37,161 bases of DNA from Prochlorococcus sp. AG-355-J23 (GTDB lineage: Bacteria > Cyanobacteriota > Cyanobacteriia > PCC-6307 > Cyanobiaceae): positions 1 to 37,161 of the forward strand of contig QCDR01000016.1 of the NCBI GenBank assembly GCA_003278705.1, written 5' to 3'. The notes beneath the pieces were generated by a model. That model saw only the letters and a list, made by a program, of their open reading frames with translations. It was not told the origin of the DNA and searched no databases. Within the stretch, counting starts at the first letter, position 1, and the number at the start of each line of letters is the position of its first letter. Position numbers and translations under genes: made by a program. Positions 1 through 8,035 of this stretch are shown here, piece after piece.

Positions 1-91
1 ACAATCTCGGACGCGTTGCATCTCCAATTAAGAATCTCCTTAATCTTCTATGTCTTTTTTGGGTTTGTAATTTTCTGGAAAGTTTGGTCAT
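1..91 (-). CDS. rplR: 50S ribosomal protein L18, 5' part only
   Basis: The first 30 codons of L18 are visible on the minus strand and run off the left edge. They begin [16 protein letters not shown], the basic N-terminus typical of cyanobacterial L18, which binds 5S rRNA in the central protuberance of the large subunit. The ATG is at 89-91, 14 bases after the rplF stop, with AGGAAT just inside the gap as a plausible ribosome binding site. Its position directly after rplF is the standard spc-operon order, which supports the call despite the short fragment. Confidence 0.93.
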   Translation of the reverse strand, partial: MTKLSRKLQTQKRHRRLRRFLIGDATRPRL

Positions 92-105
92 TTTTTTAAT
101 AGGAA

Positions 106-645
106 TTATTTTTTGCCAGATTTACCAGCTTTTCTGAGAATCCTCTCATCATGGTATTTAATCCCTTTACCTTTATATGGCTCTGGAGGTCTAATTGATC
201 TGATTTTTGCTGCTTCGTTGCCAACAATTTCCTTATCAATTCCAGATACGGTAACGTTTGTATTACTCTCAACTTTGTATGTTATACCATCAGGGGGGAT
301 CATTTCTACAGGATGACTATATCCTGCACTTACAACTAGATTTTTACCTTTTACTTGTGCTCTTGATCCAACGCCAACAATTTCTAGTTTCTTTGAAAAA
401 CCTTGGGTAACCCCTTCAACCATATTTGCAATTAAGGCTCTACATAAACCATGTCTCTGCCTTGAATGTATTTTGGTCGTAGTAGGACTTACAACAACAG
501 TATTATCTTTCTTATCAAAACTAACTCCCTCAGGCATGAGACGCTTTAACTCACCCTTTGGGCCTTTCACTGTAACTGTTAATCCATCAAAATCAACTGT
601 AACTTTCTCTGGAATAGGTACTGGTGTTTTTCCGATTCTTGACAT
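106..645 (-). CDS. rplF: 50S ribosomal protein L6
   Basis: This 179-residue protein is full length for L6, which sits near the sarcin-ricin loop and the base of the L7/L12 stalk. The N-terminus [12 protein letters not shown] and the C-terminal segment with [14 protein letters not shown] are family hallmarks, and the two-fold repeated L6 domain architecture fits the length. The ATG is preceded by a strong AAGGAG. The gene follows rpsH by 12 bases and precedes rplR, so it is cotranscribed within the S10-spc cluster. Confidence 0.97.
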   Translation of the reverse strand: MSRIGKTPVPIPEKVTVDFDGLTVTVKGPKGELKRLMPEGVSFDKKDNTVVVSPTTTKIHSRQRHGLCRALIANMVEGVTQGFSKKLEIVGVGSRAQVKGKNLVVSAGYSHPVEMIPPDGITYKVESNTNVTVSGIDKEIVGNEAAKIRSIRPPEPYKGKGIKYHDERILRKAGKSGKK

Positions 646-657
646 GATTAATTCTCC

Positions 658-1059
658 TTAATAAACATAGCAGAGGACTTCGCCGCCAATGCCTTGCTTC
701 CTGGCATCGCGATCACTCATAACGCCTTTAGAAGTTGATATTATGGCAACTCCAAGACCTCCAAGAACTTTTGGTAAACCTCTAGTATTTTTATATATTC
801 TCAAACCAGGTTTACTAACTCTTTGCATAGATCGGATAGTAGGAAATTTGTTTTTACCACTATATTTGAGACCGAGTATTATTTGCGATTTATAACCTTC
901 ACCTTCCTCATTAATATCAGAAATGAACCCCTCTTTTTGAAGCACTTTGGCGATACTTAAGGACATTTTTGAACCTGGAATTGTTGTGGTTGTATGCTTT
1001 TTTTGACTCGCATTTCTAATTCGAGTAAGCATATCTGAAATTGGATCGTGATTTGACAT
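658..1059 (-). CDS. rpsH: 30S ribosomal protein S8
   Basis: The 133-residue product starts [17 protein letters not shown] and ends GGEVLCYVY, matching bacterial S8 over its whole length. S8 binds helix 21 of 16S rRNA in the central domain. In Escherichia coli, S8 is also the translational repressor of the spc operon and acts at the start of rplE. That is relevant here because a perfect inverted repeat lies just before rplE at 1620-1641. The gene lies 9 bases after the rplE stop. Confidence 0.97.
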   Translation of the reverse strand: MSNHDPISDMLTRIRNASQKKHTTTTIPGSKMSLSIAKVLQKEGFISDINEEGEGYKSQIILGLKYSGKNKFPTIRSMQRVSKPGLRIYKNTRGLPKVLGGLGVAIISTSKGVMSDRDARKQGIGGEVLCYVY

Positions 1060-1068
1060 AGTTTTAAT

Positions 1069-1608
1069 TTAATTCTTACTAAAAGGCATTCCTAACTCCT
1101 GCAAAAGAGCTTTACCTTCTTGATCTGATTTTGCACTAGTGACAATGGTTATATCCATACCTCTTATTGAATCTATTTTATCAAAAGAGATTTCAGGAAA
1201 AATCAATTGCTCTTTCACTCCAACAGTATAATTACCTCTCCCATCGAAACTTTTTGGATTAACTCCTCTAAAGTCTCTTATTCTTGGTAAAGCTAGATTT
1301 ATAAATCTTTCCAAAAAGGAATACATCCTGTCTCCTCTCAAAGTTACAGTACAACCAATCGGCATACCCTCACGAATTTTAAAACCCGCGATAGCTTTTT
1401 TGGCCCTAGTTACAAGTGCCTTTTGTCCTGTAATTGTTGCCATTTCGTTTAAAGAGGCTTCTAGAGCTTTCGAATTTGAAGCTGCCTCACCAAGACCTCT
1501 GTTAACGTTGACTTTGACAACTTTAGGGACTTGATGAATATTTTTAAGACCAAGGTCCTTTAAAAGTTTTGGTCTTATTGATTCTTTGTAGCGATTTTTT
1601 AGAGTCAT
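1069..1608 (-). CDS. rplE: 50S ribosomal protein L5
   Basis: The 179-residue protein has the N-terminus [15 protein letters not shown] and the conserved [17 protein letters not shown] and RDFRG segments of L5, which contacts 5S rRNA and the P-site tRNA. It is full length. Unlike most genes in the operon it has no clear Shine-Dalgarno sequence: the bases before the ATG are AACAAAAAATT, and a 22-base inverted repeat ends 11 bases upstream. The 74-base gap to rplX is the longest inside the operon, which points to a separate translational control site. Confidence 0.97.
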   Translation of the reverse strand: MTLKNRYKESIRPKLLKDLGLKNIHQVPKVVKVNVNRGLGEAASNSKALEASLNEMATITGQKALVTRAKKAIAGFKIREGMPIGCTVTLRGDRMYSFLERFINLALPRIRDFRGVNPKSFDGRGNYTVGVKEQLIFPEISFDKIDSIRGMDITIVTSAKSDQEGKALLQELGMPFSKN

Positions 1609-1619
1609 AATTTTTTGTT

Positions 1620-1641
1620 AATTCTGGTCTTTGTCAGAATT
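1620..1641 (-). promoter_or_regulatory. Perfect inverted repeat upstream of rplE, candidate S8 regulatory hairpin
   Basis: On the mRNA strand a 7-bp perfect stem (AATTCTG / CAGAATT) encloses an 8-base loop. It ends 11 bases before the rplE ATG, in the only large gap of the operon. In Escherichia coli, S8 binds a structured element at this same position (the rplX-rplE junction) to repress spc-operon translation. The location and stem are seen directly. The S8 link is by analogy, because I could not confirm the bulged-adenine core of a true S8 site. Confidence 0.4.
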
Positions 1642-1682
1642 GATAAATTAAGAAAAGTTGAAATCTAGTTTCTGATGAAAAA

Positions 1683-2039
1683 TTAATCAATTACTTCACC
1701 AGTTTTCTTCAATCTTCTTTTCTTAACCCCCTCTTTATCAATAAAGTATTCAATCTTACTTGTAAGATTTTTATCCTTTGAAAAGAACATTACATTTGAT
1801 GCATGTAAAGATGCTTCTTCTGTAAGTATTCTTCCAGTTTCTCCTTCCTGAGTTGGTTTTACATGTTTAGTCCTAAGGTTAATTCCCTTTACAACTACTC
1901 TATTTTCAAGTGGGATAGTTTTTAAAACCTCACCAGTTTTCCCTTTATCCTTGCCATTAATTACTTTTACCAAATCTCCAGTTTTGATTCTCATTTTTAT
2001 TCTCTGGAAATTTTTCTTTTGCTTTAATGAATCCAACAT
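1683..2039 (-). CDS. rplX: 50S ribosomal protein L24
   Basis: The 118-residue protein contains the KOW motif region [19 protein letters not shown] at about residues 21-39 and the [16 protein letters not shown] segment of L24, an early assembly initiator of the large subunit. I kept the start at 2039, directly abutting the rplN stop. An internal ATG at residue 16 (MRIKTGD) is a possible alternative, but cyanobacterial L24 proteins commonly carry a similar short basic N-terminal extension. A 74-base gap separates it from rplE downstream. Confidence 0.95.
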   Translation of the reverse strand: MLDSLKQKKNFQRIKMRIKTGDLVKVINGKDKGKTGEVLKTIPLENRVVVKGINLRTKHVKPTQEGETGRILTEEASLHASNVMFFSKDKNLTSKIEYFIDKEGVKKRRLKKTGEVID

Positions 2040-2405
2040 TTAAATCACCTCCGGAGCAAGAGAAACAATTTTTGTGTAATTTTTATCCCGCAGTTCTCTA
2101 GCTACAGGACCAAAGACTCTCGTACCTTTTGGATTCTTATCTTCATTAATCAAGACTGCCGCATTGTCATCAAATCTGATTGAATTCCCAGTATTTCTTC
2201 TTAATGTTGCTTTAGTTCTTACGATAACAGCTTTAACAACTTCAGATTTCTTAACTCCCATGTTGGGAAGAGCATCTTTTACAGTTGCTACGATTACATC
2301 CCCGACATGTGCATACCTTCTATTAGAACCTAAAACCCTAATACATTGAAGTCTTTTTGCTCCACTATTATCAGCAACTGTTAAATAAGTTTCTTGTTGA
2401 ATCAT
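2040..2405 (-). CDS. rplN: 50S ribosomal protein L14
   Basis: The 121-residue product starts [18 protein letters not shown] and ends REKNY-like [14 protein letters not shown], the full length of L14, which forms part of the intersubunit bridge and the factor-binding area. The ATG overlaps the rpsQ stop by 4 bases and is preceded by AAAGGAGG, a near-perfect Shine-Dalgarno sequence. The gene is therefore translationally coupled to rpsQ. Confidence 0.97.
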
Positions 2406-2668
2406 TTTTTAACCTCCTTTGCCTGACTTGTTTTATTGAGAATCTCTTCTATTGCCCACCTTTTGTGAGCACTGAGCGGTCTAGATTCTCTAATTTTAAC
2501 TCGATCACCTAAAACACATGTATTTTCAGGATCATGCGCCTTATATCGTGTAGTTCTACTTACAATTTTTTTATAAGTGGGATGTGGATATCTGTTAATA
2601 ACAGCAACAACAACTGTTTTATCCATTTTGTCGCTAACAACAGTACCAATTCTTTCTTTAAGTGCCAT
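2402..2668 (-). CDS. rpsQ: 30S ribosomal protein S17
   Basis: The 88-residue protein starts [19 protein letters not shown] and contains the OB-fold S17 segment [16 protein letters not shown] and the [13 protein letters not shown] signature. S17 binds the 5' domain of 16S rRNA early in assembly. It has a short polar C-terminal tail. It lies 9 bases after rpmC and overlaps rplN by 4 bases, in conventional order. Confidence 0.97.
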
Positions 2669-2677
2669 AACTAATAA

Positions 2678-2896
2678 TTAATCAGAAGTTGTTTTAGAAG
2701 CAGATTGACTCTTACTGAGAGTGAGTAATTGCGCAACTTGTTTCTTGATAATTTTAAATTTATGAGTTTCATTTAGCTGTCTTGTAGCTTGCTTGAATCT
2801 CAAGTCAAAAAGATCTTTTCGTAGTTGGTCAATCTTTTCAGTAATTTGATCAGAATTTAATTTTTTAAATTCCTTAAGTGACTCTGAGTTTTTCAT
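2678..2896 (-). CDS. rpmC: 50S ribosomal protein L29
   Basis: The 72-residue protein has the L29 signature [17 protein letters not shown] at about residues 25-41 in a two-helix hairpin. L29 lies at the polypeptide exit tunnel near L23. A Ser/Thr-rich C-terminal tail follows. The start codon overlaps the rplP stop by 4 bases and is preceded by AGGAGG within the end of rplP, so the two are coupled. Confidence 0.95.
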   Translation of the reverse strand: MKNSESLKEFKKLNSDQITEKIDQLRKDLFDLRFKQATRQLNETHKFKIIKKQVAQLLTLSKSQSASKTTSD

Positions 2897-3375
2897 TGTT
2901 TAACCTCCTGTTGAGATTTTTTACTATTTTTTGTATTTTCTTGGGAGGAATTGTCTAAATTTTTATCAATGGAAATAAATTTAGTTTTTACAGGAAGTTT
3001 GTATTGAGCCAGACGCATAGCTTCCTTTGCAGTTTCCTCAGTGATATCCTCACCACCCATTTCAAAAAGTATTCTTCCAGGTTTTACAACTGCGACCCAA
3101 AACTCCGGATTACCTTTACCAGAACCCATTCTTGTTTCGGCAGGTCTCATGGTTACAGGTTTATCAGGAAAAATTCTTATCCAGATTTGACCACCACGTT
3201 TGATGTATCTTGTCATAGCTCTTCTACTTGCTTCAATCTGACGAGCAGTTACCCAGCCACAGTCTTGAGCTTGGAGAGCAAATTGACCGAATGCAATAGT
3301 ATTACCTTTTGAGGCTACACCCCTCATTCTGCCTCTATGTTGTTTACGGAATTTAGTACGTTTTGGACTAAGCAT
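2893..3375 (-). CDS. rplP: 50S ribosomal protein L16 with C-terminal extension
   Basis: The N-terminus [17 protein letters not shown], the [18 protein letters not shown] segment and the [14 protein letters not shown] end of the core identify L16, which helps form the A-site tRNA binding region. The core ends near residue 138. The 160-residue protein then has about 20 extra residues rich in Asn, Ser, Lys and Gln. Most bacterial L16 proteins stop at 136-140, so the tail is an extension. Strong Shine-Dalgarno AGGAGGT precedes the ATG. Confidence 0.96.
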   Translation of the reverse strand: MLSPKRTKFRKQHRGRMRGVASKGNTIAFGQFALQAQDCGWVTARQIEASRRAMTRYIKRGGQIWIRIFPDKPVTMRPAETRMGSGKGNPEFWVAVVKPGRILFEMGGEDITEETAKEAMRLAQYKLPVKTKFISIDKNLDNSSQENTKNSKKSQQEVKQ

Positions 3376-3386
3376 TTTTATACCTC

Positions 3387-4118
3387 CTATGAATTCTCAT
3401 TTGAACGATCCTCAAATTGCTGAGGTCTTCTACTAGCTTTCCTCATAGGGCTCGCACCCACAGGGATAGTTTGTTCTTCTTTAGGGAGAACTTCACCTTT
3501 GAAAACCCAAACTTTAATGCCTAAAACACCGTAAGTTGTATTAGCTTCACGTGTTGCATAGTCAATTTCAGCTCTCAAAGTATGTAATGGAACTCTACCT
3601 TCTCTAGTCCATTCAGTTCTAGCTATTTCGGCACCATTTAACCTGCCCCCTACTTGAATTTTAAGACCTAGGACTCCAGCCCTTTGAGCCCGTTGTAAGG
3701 CCATTCTTATAGTTCTTCTAAAGGCGACTCTTTTTTCAAGTTGTTGCGCAATATATTCAGCTAGTAAAAATGCATCGGCATCTACGCGTTCAACTTCAAC
3801 AACGTTTATTCTAACTTGCCTTGTTCTATCCCCTATAGTTTTTTGAATGCCGGATCTTAATTCTTCAATACCACTACCTTGTCTTCCAACAATAACTCCT
3901 GGTCTTGCTGTTTTTAATTCAAGCTCCAGTTGGTCAGCTTTTCTGGCTATTAAAACATCGCTAATTCCCGCTGCTCCATATTTTTTTTGTATGAAAGTAC
4001 GAATTTTAAAATCTTCTTGAAGAAGAATTGGATATGTTTTAGAAGTAGCAAACCACTTAGAGCGATGCTCTTGTGTAATTCCTAATCTTAATCCAGAAGG
4101 ATGTATTTTATGTCCCAT
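3387..4118 (-). CDS. rpsC: 30S ribosomal protein S3
   Basis: The 243-residue product starts [14 protein letters not shown] and carries a KH domain with [10 protein letters not shown] at about residues 78-87, then the C-terminal S3 domain containing [14 protein letters not shown]3 lines the mRNA entry channel of the small subunit. The TAATG junction overlaps the rplV stop by one base, and GGAGGT lies upstream. The C-terminal tail is variable and polar as in other cyanobacteria. Confidence 0.97.
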   Translation of the reverse strand: MGHKIHPSGLRLGITQEHRSKWFATSKTYPILLQEDFKIRTFIQKKYGAAGISDVLIARKADQLELELKTARPGVIVGRQGSGIEELRSGIQKTIGDRTRQVRINVVEVERVDADAFLLAEYIAQQLEKRVAFRRTIRMALQRAQRAGVLGLKIQVGGRLNGAEIARTEWTREGRVPLHTLRAEIDYATREANTTYGVLGIKVWVFKGEVLPKEEQTIPVGASPMRKASRRPQQFEDRSNENS

Positions 4119-4504
4119 TAGTTTTGTACCTCCGCATTAGTTTGAGTAGGAGCAGATTCAACAGAAATACTGATGTGGCAAGTCTGTTTTTTAATTGAAA
4201 AAGCTCGACCTTGAGCTCTGGGCCTATACCTTTTCATTACTGGACCACTATTAGCCCATGCAGAGGAAATAACTAAGGTAGATGGATCCATTCCAAGGTT
4301 ATGTTCTGCATTGGCAACCGCAGATCTAAGAACTTTAGTGATGGGGTCTGTAGATCTGTAAGGCATAAATTCCAACATAATCAATGCATCTCTATAAGAC
4401 CTACCTCTTATCTGATCCAAAACTCTTCTCACTTTAGAGGCTGATCCGCGAACATAATTCCCATGAGCAATTGCTGTTTTTGTTGTTTCAGGTGTTTTTG
4501 TCAT
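4118..4504 (-). CDS. rplV: 50S ribosomal protein L22
   Basis: The 128-residue protein contains [19 protein letters not shown] near its start and the [19 protein letters not shown] beta-hairpin region that reaches into the exit tunnel in L22. The site of the tunnel hairpin, where macrolide-resistance changes are known in other bacteria, looks ordinary. The start overlaps the rpsS stop by 4 bases, with AAAGGAG upstream. Confidence 0.97.
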
Positions 4505-4779
4505 GATTTTGCTCCTTTCTTATCTCTTATATGACCTCGGTAAGTGCGTGTAGGAGCAAATTCACCGAGTTTATGACCAATCATTTGTTCAGTAATAAAT
4601 ACTGGAATGTGAGTCTTGCCATTATGTACAGCGATTGTGTGACCGATCATTAAAGGTAAAATCGTAGAGGATCTTGACCAAGTTTTGATAACAGACTTGT
4701 CATTATCGGTATTTTGTTTTTCTACCTTCTTGAGCAGGCTATCTGCTATAAAAGGTCCTTTTTTTAGTGAACGTCCCAT
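4501..4779 (-). CDS. rpsS: 30S ribosomal protein S19
   Basis: I start this gene at the ATG at 4777-4779 ([15 protein letters not shown]), which gives the usual 92 residues of S19, a head protein that contacts S13 and the A-site region. An in-frame upstream ATG would add 31 residues overlapping the end of rplB on the same strand and has no similarity to the family, so I reject it. [15 protein letters not shown] is the diagnostic C-terminal signature. The gap to rplB is 37 bases. Confidence 0.97.
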
Positions 4780-4816
4780 GATTATGTAATAGTAATTGAA
4801 ATAATAAATGAAGTAA

Positions 4817-5680
4817 TCAAGAGTCTCTTCCTCCTCTACTCCTCTTAGAAACGCGACGGCGTCTTCGAACAACTAATTTATTACTTGGTTTGTTCTTTTT
4901 ACGTGTCTTTAGTCCAAGAGCTGGCTTACCCCATGGAGTAACTGGGCCTGCTCTACCAATTGGTGCTTTTCCCTCTCCTCCTCCATGTGGATGATCACAT
5001 GGGTTCATTACACTACCTCTTACTTGAGGCCTTCTTCCAAGCCATCTTCTTCTTCCCGCTTTACCTAAGCTAGTATTTCTTATTTCAGAATTACCTACTT
5101 CACCAAGAGTTGCGTAACATTCTTTTCTTACAAGTCTTACCTCAGTAGATGGGAGTTTTAAAGCAACATAATCTCCCTCTTTTGCCATAACTTGAGCACT
5201 AGCTCCTGCGGATCTAACCATTTGAGCACCCCTACCTGCGTATAACTCAACACAATGAACATTAGATCCTAATGGCATAACAGAAAGCGGCATGGCATTT
5301 CCATCTTCAATTGGAACACTTTCTCCAGAAATGACATTTTGTCCTACTTTTACTCCTGCTGGAGCGATAATATATCTTTTCTCTCCATCTTCGTAAAATA
5401 AAAGTGCCAACCTTGCATTTCTATGAGGATCGTAGTGTATAGCTGCAACTTTAGCGTTGATATTTCTTTTATCTCTTCTAAAGTCGACCAATCTATATTG
5501 CCTTTTGTGACCACCTCCACGATGACGACAAGTGATAACTCCACGATTATTCCTGCCTTTAACTCTATGTTTTGAAACTATTAGTGATCTTTCAGGTTTT
5601 GCACTTGTGATTTCACTAAAGTCAGTGACTACTCTCTGCCTAGTGCCAGGTGTATAAGGTTTAAATTTACGTATTGCCAT
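4817..5680 (-). CDS. rplB: 50S ribosomal protein L2
   Basis: The 287-residue protein is full length for L2, one of the main peptidyl-transferase-centre proteins. Visible hallmarks are the N-terminus [32 protein letters not shown], and near the C-terminus [20 protein letters not shown] with the conserved histidine associated with peptidyl transferase function. The very basic C-terminus ([14 protein letters not shown]) is normal. It follows rplW by 12 bases with AGGAG upstream. Confidence 0.97.
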
Positions 5681-5692
5681 GATTAAAACTCC

Positions 5693-5995
5693 TTAAGATT
5701 CTGGAAATAGTTGGATTTTGTCTCCTTCAGCAAGACGTACAATTGCCTTCTTGACCTGAGAACGTTTACCGGAAAATTTCCCGACTCTTCTTGTTCTCCT
5801 AGGAGGATTCATAGTGTTAACTCCTATGACTTTAACACTGAACAAGGCTTCAATGGCTGCCTTTATTTGTGGTTTAGCCGCTCTATGATCTACTTCAAAA
5901 GTATATTGGTTAAGATCTAGTGCATTTGTAGCTTTTTCAGTAATAACTGGCTTTCGTATTACATCGGCCAAACGAGAATCGAATAATTTACTCAT
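5693..5995 (-). CDS. rplW: 50S ribosomal protein L23
   Basis: The 100-residue product has the [16 protein letters not shown]-terminal signature and the [20 protein letters not shown] loop of L23, which sits at the tunnel exit and docks trigger factor and the signal recognition particle in bacteria. Its ATG overlaps the rplD stop by 4 bases, with AGGAGG upstream. Confidence 0.96.
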   Translation of the reverse strand: MSKLFDSRLADVIRKPVITEKATNALDLNQYTFEVDHRAAKPQIKAAIEALFSVKVIGVNTMNPPRRTRRVGKFSGKRSQVKKAIVRLAEGDKIQLFPES

Positions 5996-6624
5996 GATGC
6001 ATAAACCTCCTGAATTTTATCTATCGCTGATTGACCTATTACCAATTTATTGGCATTGAGAATATCAAATACATTTAATTGATCGGCGGCGATTAATTTT
6101 ACTTTCTCAATATTATTAATGGATTTTTTTATAATATCGGAAGGGCTATCAAGAATAACCAAAACTTTTTCAGTTTTTTGTACACCTAATCGAGCAAGGC
6201 CATTGATGATATCGCTTGTTTTAGGCTGCTTTAAAGTAGATCCAAAATCTTCAACAGCCTTCATATCAGATACTCTGGACATAAGAGCTGTTCTAAGAGC
6301 TAACCTACGTTCCTTACGATTCATATCAAGATTGTAAGAACGTGGCTTCGGTCCAAAAATAATTCCGCCACCAGGTCTTAAAGGTGTCCTTATTGATCCT
6401 TGACGAGCTCTTCCTGTACCTTTTTGTTTGTATGGCTTTCTACCGCCCCCGCGCACTTCAGATCTTGTCAACGTTGATGCTGTCCCTTGTCTTTTATTTG
6501 CTAGCTGTCTAAGGACTGCTCTATGGATTAAGTCTGCCGAAGAAGTTTCTTTAGCAACTGCTAAATCAAGAGTAACTTTGCCTGATTTTTTACCATCCCA
6601 CTTTAAAGTTTCAAGTGTTGTCAT
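5992..6624 (-). CDS. rplD: 50S ribosomal protein L4
   Basis: The 210-residue protein contains the long tunnel loop of L4 with [19 protein letters not shown] at about residues 60-78 and [18 protein letters not shown]. In gamma-proteobacteria L4 also represses the S10 operon by binding its leader. No such site is established in cyanobacteria, but the leader upstream of rplC here has a terminator-like hairpin. The start overlaps rplC by 4 bases behind a strong AAGGAGGTG. Confidence 0.97.
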   Translation of the reverse strand: MTTLETLKWDGKKSGKVTLDLAVAKETSSADLIHRAVLRQLANKRQGTASTLTRSEVRGGGRKPYKQKGTGRARQGSIRTPLRPGGGIIFGPKPRSYNLDMNRKERRLALRTALMSRVSDMKAVEDFGSTLKQPKTSDIINGLARLGVQKTEKVLVILDSPSDIIKKSINNIEKVKLIAADQLNVFDILNANKLVIGQSAIDKIQEVYAS

Positions 6625-7274
6625 GATTTTTCACCTCCTTTTTTGCCTACAACATTATTTGGCTTAATGTTGACAATTGAGCCGGGCTTACCTGGAACAG
6701 AACCCTTTACTACAAGCAAATTCTTCTGATCATCAATTTTTAGAACTAACAATCCTTTGGTAGTTATCTGTTTTCCTCCATATCTTCCTGCCATTCTTTT
6801 CCCTGGATAAATTCTACCCGGAGTTGTTCCTGCTCCTGTAGATCCTGGTGCTCTATGATTTTTTGAACCATGACTCATAGGACCTCTGCTAAAACCGTGT
6901 CTTTTCTGGTAACCTGCAAAACCTCTACCCATAGATTTGCCACTGATATCAACTTTTTGACCAACCTCAAAGCTTTTTACAGTTATTTGTTTTCCGATTT
7001 CATAAGATGAAGTTTCTTCAACCCTATATTCTTTCAAATGCTTTAAAAGTTCTTCACCTGATTTCAATAAGTGTCCCTTTTCAGGTTTGCTTAAATGCTT
7101 CTCTTTGGACAAGCCATAACCTATCTGAACGGCGGTGTAACCATCCAAAGCAGTTGTTTTCAATTGAGTGACGCGGCACGGACCAGCCTCTATGAGAGTA
7201 ACTGGAACAGAATTACCTTTATCATCGAAAAGTTGGGACATGCCCAATTTCTTTCCTAAAATTCCGATAGACAT
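6621..7274 (-). CDS. rplC: 50S ribosomal protein L3
   Basis: The 217-residue product begins [17 protein letters not shown] and contains [20 protein letters not shown] and [15 protein letters not shown], the extended loop of L3 that reaches the peptidyl transferase centre and is glutamine-methylated in many bacteria. It is the first gene of the cluster. rpsJ does not precede it, as is usual in cyanobacteria, where rpsJ lies with the str genes. A long leader with hairpins separates it from divergent ndhN. Confidence 0.97.
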   Translation of the reverse strand: MSIGILGKKLGMSQLFDDKGNSVPVTLIEAGPCRVTQLKTTALDGYTAVQIGYGLSKEKHLSKPEKGHLLKSGEELLKHLKEYRVEETSSYEIGKQITVKSFEVGQKVDISGKSMGRGFAGYQKRHGFSRGPMSHGSKNHRAPGSTGAGTTPGRIYPGKRMAGRYGGKQITTKGLLVLKIDDQKNLLVVKGSVPGKPGSIVNIKPNNVVGKKGGEKS

Positions 7275-7366
7275 AAGACTAAATTATGCTAGCTCGTAAT
7301 AATTTTTCTATTATCTAAACCCTTCTTTTATTAAGGTGAAGTTAATAAAAAAACAATTAGTAAGGT

Positions 7367-7401
7367 CGAGACTTATCTGAAATAATAGATAGTTTCTCTC
7401 G
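7367..7401 (+). promoter_or_regulatory. Hairpin that could compete with the adjacent terminator
   Basis: On the plus strand CGAGA (7367-7371) pairs with TCTCG (7397-7401), and inside it TATCT (7374-7378) pairs with AGATA (7387-7391) around an 8-base loop. The 3' arm overlaps the 5' arm of the terminator-like stem at 7398-7403, so the two cannot form together. This is the arrangement of an anti-terminator/terminator pair. The pairing is seen in the sequence; the switching function is inference. Confidence 0.35.
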
Positions 7402-7424
7402 GGATAAACCCACCTGAGTTTTTT
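7398..7424 (+). terminator. Plus-strand intrinsic-terminator-like hairpin
   Basis: CTCGGG (7398-7403) pairs with CCTGAG (7413-7418), a 6-bp stem with one G-U pair, followed at once by six T residues (7419-7424). It would stop transcription moving rightwards, about 130 bases before ndhN. No gene on this strand lies upstream, so it could end a small plus-strand RNA, block antisense transcription out of rplC, or act as an attenuator for ndhN. Confidence 0.45.
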
Positions 7425-7435
7425 AACGAAACGCT

Positions 7436-7488
7436 AAAAAATGTGAAATTTTCAGAGGCTCGGCTAGCTTGCGAGCTTAAAAATTCAC
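7436..7488 (-). terminator. Minus-strand intrinsic-terminator-like hairpin in the rplC leader
   Basis: Read on the minus strand, a long imperfect stem runs from GTGAA (complement of 7484-7488) to TTCAC (complement of 7443-7447), with an internal U/A block and a perfect GCTCG/CGAGC top. One base later comes a run of six T (complement of 7436-7441). It faces rplC and lies about 160 bases before its ATG, so it could be a leader attenuator or the end of a short RNA of about 55 bases. No terminated upstream gene exists on this strand. Confidence 0.5.
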
Positions 7489-7493
7489 TGAGT

Positions 7494-7503
7494 TACAATT
7501 GTA
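7494..7503. promoter_or_regulatory. Palindromic -10 element, possible divergent promoter for rplC side and ndhN
   Basis: TACAATTGTA is a perfect 10-base palindrome that presents a TACAAT -10-like hexamer on both strands. Plus-strand transcription would begin near 7507, some 45 bases before ndhN. Minus-strand transcription would begin near 7490, placing the terminator-like hairpin at the very 5' end of that RNA. No clear -35 is visible, which is common in cyanobacterial promoters. A -10-like GATAAT on the minus strand at 7310-7315 is an alternative for rplC itself. Confidence 0.35.
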
Positions 7504-7553
7504 CATCATCAAGTACCATAAAATAAAATAAAATAGAAATAAAGGAAATTTTT

Positions 7554-8030
7554 ATGCCATTACTTCTCTCAGGGAAAAAGTTTCATTACGATTTAAAAAC
7601 TAACAAATGTCTCGCAATATTTGCTCCTCTTGAAGGTGGTTATGAAACTCGTCTTTTGAGGAGAATGAGGGCCAAAGGCTTCAAAACTTTTATAACTTCA
7701 GCAAGAGGGCTTGGAGATCCAGAAGTTTTCTTGCTCAAATTGCATGGCGTTAGACCTCCTCACCTTGGTCATCAAAGTGTAGGAAGAAACGGAGCACTTG
7801 GTGAAGTTCAACAAGTAATTCCACAAGCTTCTGAGTTATTTAATGAAAATGATAAAAATAAATTACTTTGGTTATTAGAAGGTCAAGTATTATCTCAATC
7901 TGAATTAGAGAGCTTAATAGAGATTTGCACTAACGATAATAAACTAACAATAGTTGTTGAAATGGGGGGTTCAAGAAAACTTGAATGGAAACCATTAATT
8001 AATTATATTTTGGATGAATTTGAAAGTTAA
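7554..8030 (+). CDS. ndhN: NAD(P)H-quinone oxidoreductase subunit N
   Basis: This 158-residue soluble protein matches NdhN, a cyanobacteria/chloroplast-specific subunit of the NDH-1 complex that sits on the stromal side of thylakoids and supports cyclic electron flow and respiration. Recognisable segments are [25 protein letters not shown] residues near 24-42 and the [20 protein letters not shown] region at about residues 64-83. The ATG has GGAAA upstream. The ldpA start follows 5 bases after its stop, suggesting cotranscription. Confidence 0.93.
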   Translation: MPLLLSGKKFHYDLKTNKCLAIFAPLEGGYETRLLRRMRAKGFKTFITSARGLGDPEVFLLKLHGVRPPHLGHQSVGRNGALGEVQQVIPQASELFNENDKNKLLWLLEGQVLSQSELESLIEICTNDNKLTIVVEMGGSRKLEWKPLINYILDEFES

Positions 8031-8035
8031 ATTGT

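Noticed and set aside
3004..3312. Open frame of 102 codons on the plus strand inside rplP
   Set aside because: It lies wholly opposite a certain ribosomal protein gene and has a composition without any family features; it is a shadow frame.
4780..4872. Upstream extension of rpsS by 31 residues
   Set aside because: It overlaps the end of rplB on the same strand, has no similarity to S19, and [10 protein letters not shown] is the universal S19 start.
7501..7516. GTAC-N8-GTAC palindrome before ndhN as an NtcA or LexA operator
   Set aside because: It fits neither GTAN8TAC nor the LexA consensus; only the outer four bases are symmetric.
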